From positions 1 through 64,000 of the forward strand of contig JANIIK010000518.1 of NCBI GenBank assembly GCA_027704905.1: a stretch of 64,000 nt of DNA, in the 5' to 3' direction. Both the position numbers and the translations under genes were made by a program. Shown one piece after another: positions 1 through 11,106 of this stretch (its first letter is position 1; each line of letters begins with the position of its first letter). The notes below the pieces were generated by a model. The model was not told the origin of the DNA and made no database searches. It saw nothing but the letters and a program-made list of their open reading frames with translations. This stretch comes from Muraenolepis orangiensis. Lineage: Eukaryota; Chordata; Actinopteri; Gadiformes; Muraenolepididae.

Positions 1-70
1 ATGTTTTCCTCTAAGATTAAACTATCAGAAATATTTACACTAAAATGACTAAAATGAGTGTGTTATTGCC

Positions 71-340
71 TTAAATACTGTGTTGCATCATAATTGCACA
101 TTTCTTCATCTCGACGAGCTGCAGCTTTCTGAATGAGCTCCAGGGTTCTGATGGCAGATGTCGGGGCGCCAGCAAGGAGGGAGTTGCAGTAGTCCGGCCT
201 GGAGATGACAAGAGCCTGGATGAGCACCTGGCAGCCTTTTCAGTAAGAAAAGGCCGAAGCCTCCTGATGAGGAGGAATCTGCAGGAGCGTGTCACCGATG
301 CAATGTTTGCAGAGAACGACAGTTGGTCATCCAGGGTCAC
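71..340 (-). pseudogene. L2/CR1-type LINE reverse transcriptase fragment (A)
   Basis: Minus-strand reading begins with the LDDQLSFSANIASVTRSCRF motif typical of the region after the catalytic YADD box in L2/CR1-clade LINE reverse transcriptases, then RRLRPFLTEKAA. A frameshift follows: the next stretch reads as L2 sequence only in another frame, ending near QKAAARRDE-like codons at about 105. Only about 270 bp of ORF2 remain, so it is dead. A six-base deletion relative to copy B removes part of the FLLYNIRR motif. Confidence 0.75.
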
Positions 341-681
341 ACCCAGATTCCTGTTGAGGACAAAGGAGAAGAACGCCGATGACTACCTATGGTTGAAAAA
401 ATTAATAAATAATAATTGAATAATAATAATTAATAATGAATAATTTCAATAATTTTTATATAATGTTAAAATGTGTATGTATAAAAAAAAAAAGAATATG
501 ATGATTTGGTCAAGCTTCTACTGTCACACAAGCAGACTTGGGGCTGACACGCCTACTCGTGCCAGACTCCATTACAGCAGTTCAATAGACTGCTTGCTCC
601 CCATCTCTCACACAGTATGAATTTCAACAATACTATAAAAATACTATACACAATAAAAATGAACATTAAAAGAACAATAAA

Positions 682-905
682 TTGACTGATGGATGTACAT
701 TTGAAGAAGAAAAAGAAGACAGCAGCAAGTTCAACTGGAACCGTGTCTGGAGGAATAAAGCAGGCATCTCTAAAAAATACCCTCAAGGCGTTCTCCGAGA
801 ACAGAAAAGGATAAAGGAGCTTGGACCAGAACGACCCAAATTAAATATCCAGCAGCAGGCAAGAGACCAGGGATGAGTTTACACCCGGGGATTGTCTGCA
901 GTTGA
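682..905 (+). pseudogene. hAT transposase N-terminal fragment (A)
   Basis: The plus-strand reading ends in KELGPERPKLNIQQQARDQG, which resembles the segment just before the TTF-type zinc-binding domain of vertebrate hAT transposases (a leucine/glycine-proline stretch, then a polar IQQ motif). A stop (tga) follows, after which the frame continues as VYTRGLS-like residues, so the fragment is broken. The zinc-binding cysteines that should follow are absent. The family assignment comes from motif memory and is moderate. It is close in kind to the fragment at 46837. Confidence 0.45.
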
Positions 906-1790
906 TGCTAGGTCATTGGCTTGTGGGCTGACTGTCTCTCTGGCCCAGTGGCAGCCTTACTCTGTCTGTCTCTGGCTGAGAGTTTGGCTGGCAGCCCGGT
1001 TGATTCTGGACTGTAGAATTATTGTGGATTGACAGACACAATGAATGAATGAATATGTTTATTTCGATCAGCAATCATGTACAAAACAATAATATATACA
1101 AAGTCGAAACAGAGACTTGGCTGACCAAAAGGAATGCCTAACCGGTTATATCCTAATTAATTGATCCAAAGAGCCTTACAAATAAAACAAAATGAATAAA
1201 ACAAAATGAAAATAAGTTTCACTTTTGACACTATATTCCATCCAATCTATTCCTCTCAAGAAGTTTTTTTAACCTTTTTTTACAGCAGATGCTATTAGCA
1301 CCCAGGTGTTAATAGCCAACAATGCTATTTACACCCGAGGAGCCAGAGCCAATGTGTCTATTTCCACCCATAGCATGGCAAGGACAACCCAGGTATCCAT
1401 AGTCAACAACGCTACTAGCACCCGGGCTACACATTAGATACTGTTTTGGATGTATATGGATTTATAGAAATGTATTTCTTTGATGATAACTTTATTCCCT
1501 TGTGCTGCTGCATCAAATTGTAATTCCCCTATGTGGATCGATAAAGGCACACCTCATCTTAAGCACTGTAGCTATTTACACCCGGGGGTTGGACTGCATG
1601 CATGTTCTTGCTCTTTCTACGATTGATTGGTGAGGTAACCTGGACATCACGGACAAAACACACCTGTGCTATATTGTGAACGTGGCTGAAAGGTACTACA
1701 TGTCCCACAGACCCTGATGGCTATCTTCAACCAGCAGGTTCTTAGCAAGCCCAGGTCTATATTGGACAGCACAGACCAAACTCTTCCCTT
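906..1790. other. Non-coding unit segment with repeated ACACCCGG motifs
   Basis: No gene seen. It starts with sequence rich in ggctgactgtctctctgg. At 1040-1065 lies a short aatgaatgaatga run, a tail type seen on some LINEs in minus orientation. From 1290 to 1440 and at 1570-1590 the motif ctatttacacccg or agcacccgg recurs four to five times in a degenerate tandem pattern. Counterparts are 14976-15736 in B (deletion follows) and 28137-29035 in C. Confidence 0.4.
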
Positions 1791-1795
1791 GGCTT

Positions 1796-3850
1796 TTGAA
1801 ACTCTTCCCTCAGGCCATAGATTTAGATACCCCCATTCAAATAAATATTTATTTAATATGGACTTTGTATCGTCGCAAAACTGATAAGCGAAAGGACACA
1901 CACACACTCTTCTCTGTAGCCAAGGAGGCATTTAGGGCAGGATTAGACATTTGTGGATTACAAGAAGTAAGACAGTAAATATGAATATCATTGGTCAGGA
2001 TACGCTAGGAAGCACAAAGCAGGAGTAGGTATACTCATACGAGTATGTCAGGACAGTGATTGAAGAGGTCAATTATATCAATATATAATCATCGCATACA
2101 CTCCTCCCAACGGCGAAAACGACACAATGACAAGGGAACAACAAAAGATCTACAATGATCTCCGAAAAGCCACTGCCTGAGATAACAAACACCAAGAGTC
2201 TGTGGTCCTAGCAGATATGAACGTTACAACTGACCTAAGTTTAAAATTGGCTAAATTCGATGGAAGTGACATCAGCAACAACATCAACCACATCAGCAAT
2301 GACAATGGAGAGAGGCTCATCAATTTCGGCAGATCACACAAACTATGCATCAGTAACACATTCTTCCAACATAAGGCCATCCATAGATACAGCTGGTACT
2401 CGGGTACCGGCCTACGGAAGGTAAACACCTTCAGAATTGCATGCTGGACTGCAGAATCAGGCGTAGATACAATTTCTCTACAGATCACAAACTCTTAGTT
2501 GCAACCTTTAAAACACCATGTAACAGAGCCGCGCGCTTTAAAAATGGGAAAACGTAAAAATGAGGCGATTTTCAGGGATGACACCGAGTTAAACACTTCT
2601 GGACCAAAGACCTCAGTCCCACTGGCCAAACTGCAGCTAAACGAGAAATCCAAGATCTCTACAGTAAAAGATGATTCAATCTTTCAAAAAGTAAAAACCT
2701 CCACAAAATGTCCACCTGAAAAGCTCAAGAACTTACTTAACTTTCAACAACACTTCAACCCTACGGTGGCACCTTATGAGCCAGTAGAGCTAACTGAATT
2801 TCCAGACTTTATTACAGAGCTTCAAAATCTAACACAACAAACAGTCATAGAGAGTAACCCACCAACAATATCTGAGATTTTTAGAACAAAAAAGCTGCCG
2901 ATGACGTTAGTCCAGAACTATTGAAGTATGCAGCGGAATCACCATAAATTATACAAGAGTTTAAGAGCCTAATTGAGAACATTTGGCACACTCAGAAGCT
3001 GTAATCTGGTTACACTTTGGAAAGGTGCTAACAAAGGCTCGGCTAAAGAACCTGACTCTTACAGAGGCTTGCAGGTCGGCTCAAGCCTGTGTAAAGTTAC
3101 TGTAATGATAATTCTTGCGAGATTAAAGAAATGGTACAACCTCCAGCTTACTGACCAACAACAAGGTTTTAGAGAGGGGCGCGGTACTGCTGATGGCATC
3201 TACATCACCAAAAGGGTCCAACTAATATCTGACCGTATGCAACTGACCATCTTTGTCCTCTGTTGATCTGAGTGCAGCATTCGACCACATCATCAGGAAA
3301 TGGCCTTTTAGAAAAAGTCCATCTATATCCGTTTCCCAAACAAGGCTAACACAATCTGCATCAAGATCCTAGAGGCCATCTATAAAGATACCACCACAGC
3401 CCTAACTGACACACCAGAGGACACATTTACAATCAGCTCAGGGGTCAGACAAGGAGGCCCAGAAAGCCCACTCTTCTTCAATTTAATGATGGACTTTGTG
3501 ACGAGGGTATTTATGCTAGAATGAAAGAAAAATAATGTGAACTTTGTCGACTTTAAATACAGAGTAAGATCAGCGGCCACTGTTAGGGAAGCTAGAGGTC
3601 AAAAAACGTATGCAGGTAAGAACACAAGTGACTGGGTTGGCTATGCAGATGATCTGGAACGGTCCTTAACAAAGCCACACTACAACAAGCCCTACAACCA
3701 CTCAATCAAACGTTCCAACGCCATAACCTGACGATCAACCGTATCAAAACAACAAAAACATATTTAACTATAAATATCTGAACACGGAGGTCCCATATCC
3801 AACAACCGTCGCCGACCTAAATGATGTAAAGTGTCTGGATCATCATTGAG
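1796..3850 (+). pseudogene. LINE ORF2 remnant with AP-endonuclease and RT (A)
   Basis: Non-LTR retrotransposon pol in several frames. The endonuclease region shows GLDICGLQEVR (about 1940-1972) and ADMN (about 2213-2224), both AP-endonuclease signature positions. The RT shows SLCKVTVMIILARLKKWY and the DQQQGFREGRGT motif (about 3080-3190), SGVRQGGPESPLFFN (about 3437-3483), the catalytic YADD (3642-3653) and then YKYLNTEV (about 3769-3795). Frameshifts and stops separate the blocks, and copy C keeps about 54 bp that A has lost near 2080. The motifs suit an RTE-, Proto2- or I-like vertebrate clade; I cannot place it more exactly. The true 5' start and 3' tail are not visible. Confidence 0.85.
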
Positions 3851-3884
3851 GAAGATGACAAGGCTTTTCAGGATGCACTCCCTC

Positions 3885-4110
3885 CTGGTAATGGATGCTT
3901 TTATATTGCGCTTTTATCCAAAGCGCTTTACAAGTCATGCCTCAAATTCACCCATTCATACACACATTCAACCACCAACGGCGGAGTCAGCAATGCAAGG
4001 AGACGGCCAGCAGGTCAGGAGCGGTTAGGGTTAGGGGGTCTTGCTCAGGGACACAGACAGGTTTTGCTGGGAGGAGCAAAACCTTCCAGCTGTGAGGCGA
4101 CCTCTGACCT
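3885..4110. repeat. Interspersed repeat, SINE/MITE-like (A)
   Basis: Contains gcgctttacaagtcatgcct, attcacccattcatacacac and ggtcttgctcagggacac, motifs I recall from a very common teleost interspersed repeat. The class cannot be decided from this copy: no clear terminal repeats or tRNA-like head are seen. The gttagggttaggg at 4024 belongs to it and is not a telomere. Confidence 0.5.
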
Positions 4111-4188
4111 CCTGAGCTCTACTGCCGCCGGTGTTGATGTGGTCACACAGGGGCAGGCAGGGGTAAAGAAAATCAAGACAGAATGTAG

Positions 4189-5790
4189 CTAAATGTGGGA
4201 GGGACAGTGGCACAGGGATGAGAGCAGGTTGTCTGAAGACCAGAGGGTCATATCTGTCAGAAACAACCACCCCAATACAGTGAAAAGGATGTTATATGCA
4301 TTTCTACTAACCAAATCTTGGATCGCCAGGACATCCTTGATCCTTTGTCCCTTCACTCCTCCTTTGCGCTTGAAGATCTGCATCAGCTTGTCTGAGAAGT
4401 GGTCCAGCTGCGACATGAACTTTGATTGCAGTGGCTTGGTGGTGATCTGCAAGAATTCTGCATTCAGCTGAAAAATATAATTGGGGATGCATGTCTTGAT
4501 CAATGTGTTAAGGCCATGAAGAGAGGTATTTTTTGGAGATCAACAAACAAATACAGTGTAACAACATCCTTGAATAATTCATGCACAATATCAGGATAGC
4601 CAGCGCTACCATGAAAATGTGAAAGGTGCTCTGTTAAAATACACTTTTTAGACACCACAGCAAAGAGTTGCATTCTCCTGAGCACCTGACTTGACATCCA
4701 GTCTGAAATTCAGATTTATCTCCAGTACAAAACCTGCATATTGACCAACCAGAAAAACTCAACAAACCCTCCTATCCCATGGGCACAAATGACCCAAAAC
4801 CCAATAGACACCACAGAGTTTGTGCTTAGACTATACTCTTAGACTCGACTCTGGTCCCAGAGTTTCGAGATGTTCAAGGACACCTTTATGAGAGAGCAAA
4901 TGCTGCAAAGATTGTAATATAGGGACGTATTGAAATGTCCTATTGCTCTGGGCATCTAGTATGTACTCAACCGGCTCTAAAACAGCAATATGAGAGGTAT
5001 AGTCCCGTGTACGTTTATATACAGTAGCAAGAGGGCCATCCTTTGCAATAGCTATGCACAATGGATTAGATCTGCATAGAACAGTGGAAAGCTCATCAAC
5101 TACCGACTCTTCAACTTGTAGTTTATGGAATACATCAGAAACAATAACTTTTGTGACATGCAAAGATGCTGTACTTAATATGTAGTGAAGTTCAGAAAGG
5201 ACCTCATCAATAACTGCCTTTGGAATGTGAACAATATTTTCCAACTTCAATAAAATGCAAGCTAATTTCTCTTCAATAAGATTTGGCAGGTGTGATTCTG
5301 CAGCATCACCACAACTTAGCGTTTCATATTCATGATCTGTATCCACAGACCCTGTTGGCCCATCTGCAGAATTGTCTGACTGATGCAACTGACCGCTTGT
5401 ACTGACGACATTGGCTTTAAAGTCTTCCAATGAATTTTGGTTGCGTTTCCTGTTTTTGTGCGTGTTGAATGAACTGTAAACGTTAGTTTTAAATGTGCAT
5501 CCTAGAAACATACATGGAACCGTTTAATCATGCCTGAGATGTCGATTAATGTGTTTAAAATAATCTCTTTCTGTTGCCAAGTCTCTGCATGAGCACATGA
5601 CACTGGAATGTAAATACTTCTACTGGCTTTGGAGTTTGCCGTTTACCAAGACTTTTGTATGTGTGATTTAGTAGAAGATGCCCATGAGTCTGCCTAAAAT
5701 ATTGTAAACACAAATAACTGCTATCTAGTTCAAAACTACATTCCTTGCACTGCCACAGCCATAATCCTGAAAAGGAGAACACAGACAATT
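4189..5790 (-). pseudogene. Fish multicopy C2H2-like zinc-finger gene, broken (A)
   Basis: Multi-exon pseudogene read right to left. The first block (5788-5524) has QCKECSFELDSSYLCLQYF and HGHLLLNH, then cysteine-rich CHVxSCRD-like codons disturbed by a frameshift. A TAA at about 5525 precedes CMFLGCTFKTNVYSSFNTH (C2H2-like). The main block (5511-4831) is an open acidic to hydrophobic reading of 226 codons with EEKLACILLKLENIVHIPK and VEYILDAQ. Further blocks lie at 4697-4500 and 4503-4189 (LNAEFLQITTKPLQSKFMSQ). The pattern matches a family of uncharacterised proteins present in many copies in fish genomes. Function unknown; I suspect it is carried by a mobile element. The TAA is shared by A, B and C. 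Confidence 0.6.
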
Positions 5791-5799
5791 AGCACATAT

Positions 5800-6284
5800 C
5801 ACACTGAATAAATGACAATGATACAGATCAGCTTATGCCAGCATTTAGCAAGTAGCCTTTACTTACTATAGGTTGCTACAAATAGCACGGTAATGCTGAA
5901 CAAACTGTAAAAGATGAGATGAATACATTAGGTGTGAATACAAGTACTAAACACTCAAAAAGGTCACCAAAAAGGTCAAAATTGCATTAGAGCACTCGCC
6001 AATGAAAACAGATCAAATGTTAAAGATCCCCTCCAGACATGTTTTAACATGTATATAAACTGCTCTACTTTAAATAATTTGTATCAGATTTGTTATTTGA
6101 ACTAAACAAAAACAAACTTTTGCAAGTTGAATATTGGACCAGGATTGGCTTCTAAACAATGTGTGATGTCACAAATCATGCTTGTAGGCCCACCCCTGAA
6201 GACGGGATTTTCATTGGGCACACTTTCTACTTTCAGCAGATGAATGAGAAAACATTGTCTAGTGTCAACCTCTGCATCACTCTG
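5800..6284. repeat. Common teleost interspersed sequence upstream of the pseudogene (A)
   Basis: Holds aacatgtatataaactgctc, ggaccaggattggcttct and gatgtcacaaatcatgcttg, followed by taggcccacccctgaag. I recall this string from many fish genomes, often beside the zinc-finger family at 4189-5790. It may be the 5' region or terminal part of the element that carries that gene; this is inference. Copy B: 17370-17858. Confidence 0.45.
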
Positions 6285-6612
6285 TACAGTGGGAGCACAC
6301 ACATCACTCTGTACAGTGGGAGCACACACATCACTCTGTACAGTGGGAGCACACACATCACTCTGCACAGTGGGAGCACACACATCACTCTGTACAGTGG
6401 GAGCACACACATCACTCTGTACAGTGGGAGCACACACATCACTCTGTACAGTGGGAGCACACACATCACTCTGTACAGTGGGAGCACACACATCACTCTG
6501 TACAGTGGGAGCACACACATCACTCTGTACAGTGGGAGCACACACACACACTCTGTACAGTGGGAGCACACACATCACTCTGCACAGTGGGAGCACACAC
6601 ATCACTCTGTAC
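6285..6612. repeat. 27-bp minisatellite, left array (A)
   Basis: About 12 copies of a 27-bp unit made of cactctgtacagtgggag plus cacacacat. A T/C variant alternates (ctgtac or ctgcac). Because 27 is divisible by three, all frames stay open and give long false readings on both strands. Some copies gain extra CA dinucleotides. Confidence 0.95.
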
Positions 6613-6849
6613 ATTAATAGCTCGTTGTATATGTTAGCAAGTGTATATCCTTAATGTTGATAACACGCTCTTATCACAGCTACTTAAGCAGGTGACCTAG
6701 CAGTACGAAATTGTGTTATTCATCTTGTTAATATGAATACTTGTGAACTGCTGTATTTTGACGTTTGCGTCTGCTTCAACTAATGTACACCTTGTAAGTC
6801 GCTTTGGATAAAAGCGTCTGCCAAATGCCCTAAATGTAAATGTAAATGT
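6613..6849 (+). mobile_element. L2-type LINE 3' end inserted in minisatellite (A)
   Basis: The 3' untranslated end of an L2-clade LINE, closing with gtaagtcgctttggataaaa, gcgtctgccaaatgccc and three TGTAAA-like tail units. It splits the 27-bp array: ctctgtac lies left of it and tgtac to its right, so any target duplication is only about 4-5 bp. Heavily 5'-truncated. It has a 22-bp internal deletion near 6768 compared with copy B. Confidence 0.85.
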
Positions 6850-7040
6850 ACAGTGAGCACACACACATCACTCTGTACAGTGGGAGCACACACACACATC
6901 ACTCTGTACAGTGGGAGCACACACACATCACTCTGCACAGTGGGAGCACACACATCACTCTGTACAGTGGGAGCACACACATCACTCTGCACAGTGGGAG
7001 CACACACACACATCACTCTGTACAGTGGGAGCACACACCT
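6850..7040. repeat. 27-bp minisatellite, right array (A)
   Basis: Continuation of the array at 6285-6612 beyond the L2 insertion, about seven units, with the same T/C variant and CA-length changes. Confidence 0.95.
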
Positions 7041-7187
7041 TGAACTGTAGGAACAACAATAAAACCCTTATGTTTGAGTGGAAGGGAACTTTAACATTTA
7101 GAATGGACTAGCAATCATTGAACAGCATCACTCAAGCTTCATACAACGGAGATCAAATCATGAAAGCATGTGAAATACATTTCACTG

Positions 7188-7269
7188 CGCTATTTTAATA
7201 AAATATCAAACCCACATGAACAATACACCTCCATTGTTCCTGTGGGTTTGATATTTTATTGAAATAGCG
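7188..7269. repeat. Inverted repeat / hairpin (A)
   Basis: Two arms of about 37 bp (7188-7224 and 7233-7269) with a loop of about 8 bp. Arm ends are cgctattttaataaaat and attttattgaaatagcg, with few mismatches. Likely a small MITE or a fold-back. Confidence 0.85.
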
Positions 7270-7379
7270 GCTGAACGAACTTCCCAAAGAGCTGAGCCGC
7301 GGCTCCTAGGGGCTCCAAACCCGACTGCATTGAGTCTCTAACCCAGAATCTCTCCGATCACAATCAGACACACCTTCAG

Positions 7380-7800
7380 TCACATCATCCCAAGCTCATT
7401 CACATCACAATAAGTATCTCCTTCGTCCATTGACACGGCGGTTTTGCGGGCTGCCATTGTCTCGCCGGGTCTATCTTGCTAGATAGCGACTATGTTAGCT
7501 TCCTAGCTAACCAGCTAGCCTACGAACTAGAACTTTACTGAAAACGGGAGCAAAATTCGCCTCCCTGAAGGTTATCTGGCTGTTGTGTCACATGTCGGAC
7601 AATATAACGGAATGCACGGAACATTCTAAACGACTACCAAAAACGAATACTTACCAAGGGATGGACTTCTACGTGCAGTTCAGTCACCAAACTTGCACTT
7701 GCAGCCGGAAGGAGAAAGCGACTGAGAGGCCTAGTCTCGCGCATGCGCAAAGGGCGGTCAACCTATTGAACTCATTGATTTTACGTTGAACTCATTTAAA
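7380..7800 (-). promoter_or_regulatory. Promoter-like CpG block with NRF1/ETS sites and splice donor (A)
   Basis: Read on the minus strand: a palindromic gcgcatgcgc (7739-7748) matches the NRF1 consensus, ccggaag (7705-7711) matches an ETS core read on the plus strand, and ttg|gtaagt gives a strong 5' splice donor at about 7655. Further on, an ATG in good context (acaatgg, 7457) opens a short frame beginning MAARKTAV that stops at 7380. This looks like the 5' end of a housekeeping-type gene, possibly duplicated with the unit. No downstream exon is recognised, so gene identity is unknown and it may be dead. Confidence 0.4.
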
Positions 7801-8150
7801 TAAATCTCAAAGGTGAAACATGAATACATTTTATGTTACACCAATAAAATATACATACGTTTATTTTTTAAAGAGATATATTTAAATAGAGATAACAATA
7901 TTAAAATGTGTCACATCTAAGAAGTTCATACGTGAACATGAACACATGAACAATAACGGCGACTCATAATAAAAACACATTTCTCAGGAAACAAAAAACA
8001 AAAAGCTTTGGAAACAGAAACAGAAAATGGATATAAATAAATAAAATACATTCTAACGGAAACATTAAATAAAACTTTAAGTAGACCATGTCAAGTAGAG
8101 TCTTTCCGAAGGTGACAGTCTTAGAATGATATGAAGACAGTTAAGACGAG
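7800..8150. other. AT-rich spacer, no gene seen (A)
   Basis: Non-coding AT-rich sequence with taaaatgtgtcacatctaag and aaaaacaaaaagctttgg. No terminal repeats or coding. The same spacer is at 19440-19800 in B and inverted at 41020-41440 in E. Confidence 0.5.
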
Positions 8151-8163
8151 ACTCACACACACA

Positions 8164-8242
<79 letters not shown>
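8151..8242. repeat. CA microsatellite (A)
   Basis: A (CA)n run of about 92 bp with one interruption (accaca) near 8170. In B the same site (19800-19828) has only about 29 bp, so length differs strongly between copies. Confidence 0.97.
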
Positions 8243-8246
<4 letters not shown>

Positions 8247-9149
8247 CCCGGCGTCATGGGCGGGCCCCATGGGGCCAGGCCCGCCCATCCAGGATTTGGG
8301 CCCGCCCATGAGAAATCAGGGATTAAAAAAAATTATTATATATTTTTTATTTTTTTATTATTATGTTTATTGTTTTTATTTGTAGGGCTTTATCATACCA
8401 TTCATTTTTGTACTAAACTATGTTGAAACATTAGTATAATATCATTTTTTTATTTTGCTATGAATCTCGCGATACTGGTTTTTCGCGGGGTTGAGTCGTG
8501 TGTGTTGTTTTTAAGTGAGACGCGTCACAGCAACCTGTCAGTTGATATGTATCGGCAACAATGGATATTAGGAAGTGGTTCACCAACAATAAGAGCTCAC
8601 ACAAGGAATGTGTCAAGAGACACACTCTGCTTTAAAGTAGCACGTGCAAACTGATGCTTAACATGTAATTTCCTCCTAATGCTCATGCTTAAAACACATT
8701 TGCATATTGTATTTGTATATTTTCTGGCAGTATTCAGTTTTTTTGCTGCATCACTAAAGCCGTCTGATATTCTACTACATCTTTAACTGTTAACAGCCTT
8801 GACTCAACACATGGTTTGTTCTTAGGTAGTACATTATGCAACATTCTCACTACTTTGTTCTGTAATGTAATTAAAGGTTTTAAATGACTCATAGTGCATA
8901 TGAGTCAGCTGCTGCTTCTGCTTGTTTGATGCGTAGCGTCGCTGTCCATCCATGCTTAAATTGCGTTGTTTTTGTGCCTCCATCCTGAGCAGCAATGAAA
9001 CCTTTAGAGCATTGTAGATGTTATAGAGCGAGCGATTTAACATTTGAGCACAGAAAAATATATTTAGCAAAAATTGTATTTTGAAGAGTAATTGACTCTC
9101 AAGCCCTCAAACTCTCGCTCCAGTCCGCTCTCTCCCCCTCTCTCCCTCG

Positions 9150-9215
9150 ACACCTCTCCACCCTGTGGCTCCACACCTCTCCACCCTGTGCTCCACACCT
9201 CTCCACCCTGTGCTC
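9150..9215. repeat. Short minisatellite ctccacacctctccaccctg (A)
   Basis: Three units of about 20-24 bp built on cctctccaccctgtg. B (20747-20855) has five. Changed in length since duplication. Confidence 0.85.
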
Positions 9216-9383
9216 TCTCTAGTTGGCACAGCGTTACAGATGGTTGTTATGTGGCTCATGTGTGGAGAGAGAGCGTGTGCAGCAGCAGATGAAACATTTC
9301 CTATGGCTCAAAATGTTTCATTGCGTGTATTAAAATAACGCCTAAATCTTTCAGCAACTATATGCACATATGTTACGTTAAAA

Positions 9384-9478
9384 TGGGGTGGGGCCTGGGG
9401 GTCGAGGGGTGGGGCCTGGGGGTGGGGCCTGGGGGTCGGGGGTGGGGGTGGGGCCTGGGGGTCGGGGGGTGGGCCCGC
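9384..9478. repeat. G-rich repeat, G-quadruplex-prone (A)
   Basis: Repeats of ggggtggggcctgggggtc in tandem with many runs of four to six G. The plus strand could form G-quadruplexes. It lies in the right part of the hAT element. Confidence 0.85.
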
Positions 9479-9528
9479 CCTGGTAAATCAAATGCCCGCC
9501 CAGAGATGGATGTCTGCCGCCGGGTCTG

Positions 9529-9663
9529 CACTGGGGTAACGGATAGTCATAGTATATATACCCCAGGTGAGGTGATTAGCATTTACAATGTGTGATAGTG
9601 AACAGGTGTGTGTGTGTGTGCGCCGCCAGCGCACGTGGCTTGGCCACGCCCCCTGCCAACCAC
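9529..9663 (-). mobile_element. LTR-like fragment (A)
   Basis: Read on the minus strand: ggggcgtggccaagccacgt, then a TATA-like tatatata (about 9553-9560). It shares long stretches with 21193-21340 (B) and 32882-33103 and 33197-33421. In A the terminal tgtcacggttacgg has been removed by a deletion. See those entries for the LTR reasoning. Confidence 0.45.
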
Positions 9664-9744
9664 CGATGGCCAGAAGACCTGTAGCTCTCCCCCTCAGCAG
9701 GACTCCAGCTGGGAGGAGGCAGCACCGTGTGGGGCCATCTCCAT

Positions 9745-9870
9745 CACTAAGGACCGCCACCCATCTCCATCACTACGGACCGCCACCCATATCCATCACT
9801 AAGGACCGCCACCCATCCCTATCACTACGGACCGCCACCCATCTCCATCACTACGGACCGCCACCACCCC
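9745..9870. repeat. 26-bp minisatellite (A)
   Basis: About five units of 24-26 bp based on catcactacggaccgccacc, followed by a C-run. Copy B at 22073-22195 has the same unit order. Confidence 0.9.
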
Positions 9871-9984
9871 GGGCTCCATCTCTCCCCCCCCCCCCCTACC
9901 GTCCAGTCACAGGTTCCGCAGCAGGTTGAAGGATAGTTGTTATCCCCAGGCAGTGACCTATGACCTGCTAGGAGTGCTCTACTA

Positions 9985-10236
9985 TCATAACATGTCATTA
10001 ACATTACTCTATCCTAACATGTCATTAACATTACTCTATCATAACATGTCATTAACATTACTCTATCATAACATGTCATTAACATTACTCTATCATAACA
10101 TGTCATTAACATTACTCTATCCTAACATGTCATTAACATTACTCTATCCTAACATGTCATTAACATTACTCTATCCTAACATGTCATTAACATTACTCTA
10201 TCATAACATGTCATTAACATTACTCTATCATAACAT
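9985..10236. repeat. 27-bp minisatellite of catgtcattaacattactc (A)
   Basis: Ten units of a 27-bp repeat with two variants (tatcata and tatccta) in a fixed order. B (22312-22563) has the same number and the same variant order, so unlike the cagtggga array this one has been stable since duplication. The open frame (NMSLTLLYH or NMSLTLLYP per unit) is a by-product of the period. Confidence 0.95.
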
Positions 10237-11105
10237 GATCTGTGGGCTAAGGCCCGTGAGGAGCTGCTGGTTGACTCGTGTTTCCTGTCTTTTTCAGCAT
10301 TTATTTGAACGAATAACAAAAACAAACGAACAAATTCCTTCCAAAATATAATCCTGAATTATATCCACGCAATGTTAACACGTAAAAAAAAACGTTAAAA
10401 ATGCACACTTCTCCACTTGTTAAGCCCACTTTATCCACGAGAAACGAGTCCAAAACGGAGCTTCAAACCAGTGAGTGTTCTCCGCTCTTAAAGGAACACG
10501 CACCCAATTTGTCACAACACGAACCTAACCACAATTATACAATATATACATAAACATGAATACCAAATAAAACATTTACGAAAAATAGCATAATATTAAT
10601 TATTATAAACACCTACGCAATTATAAGCTATTTGACTCCTACATTGTCGTTAACATTATACTGTCATTCTTTGGTGGACTTTCTGGACTCAGTTACTGCA
10701 CGGTTCTGCACTGTATTCATGATGCTGCTGCACTACTGGCACAATTCAACATTCGTATATATCATCCATCTACTTTATTGTTGATTTTTATTGCATTTAG
10801 TATTTATTTGTATTGTTCTAGAATGTCATACTGTCATGGAATGTCATGGAGGGAATTGTAAGCACGCATTCCATTGTACTTGCAAATGACAAATCAAAAT
10901 ATTGTACCTTGTCTCTTGACTCTTGCATCCACTCTCAGATGAGAGGTACTGCGTTCCCCAATATCCACAGCCTTTCTTTCGTTGACCCCTGAATGAAATA
11001 ACTAAATGAGCGAGCTGACAGATCAGCACCACGGCTAGCTCCGCTCCCTGGGGATCAGGGCCCAGCTGCGGTTGGAATTCATTGCTAACATGATTGTTTT
11101 AATCT
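10237..11105. other. Non-coding stretch with retroelement-like 3' sequence (A)
   Basis: No gene seen. At 10285-10298 ttcctgtctttttcag looks like a 3' splice site, but no exon can be supported. From about 10660 to 10920, tggtggactttctggactc, then gcactgtattcatgatgctgc and a caaatgacaaatcaaaat end resemble a LINE 3' UTR. B counterpart: 22564-23425. Confidence 0.35.
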
Positions 11106-11106
11106 T

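Larger units (their letters stand above)
8243..9528 (+). mobile_element. Non-autonomous hAT element (A)
   Basis: The left end caggcccggcg and right end cgccgggtctg form imperfect terminal inverted repeats of hAT type, and both flanks continue into gggcgggc-rich sub-terminal sequence. A short frame starting MDIRKWFTNNKSSHKE (ATG 8561, stop at 8633) resembles the start of ZMYM/KIAA1586-like hAT transposases, but the rest is missing. No matching 8-bp target duplication is seen: cacacaca lies left and cactgggg right, so the left flank may have been replaced by CA-repeat growth. A minisatellite and a G-rich block lie inside. Confidence 0.65.

Noticed and set aside
4024..4036. Telomere-like gttagggttaggg
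   Set aside because: Only about two units, inside a common interspersed repeat, and repeated at the matching place in B.
6102..6654. Long open readings on both strands through the 27-bp minisatellite
   Set aside because: The period is a multiple of three, so all frames stay open. Both strands read open, and there are no start context, splice signals or family motifs.
8121..8385. Open readings of alternating Thr-His or Cys-Val
   Set aside because: They are direct translations of the CA microsatellite.
10285..10298. Isolated 3' splice site ttcctgtctttttcag
   Set aside because: No open exon with a donor follows, so I cannot support a gene here.
9926..10351. 141-codon frame with NMSLTLLYP repeats
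   Set aside because: Ten-unit 27-bp minisatellite in phase. It looks like a repeat-containing membrane protein but has no other coding sign.
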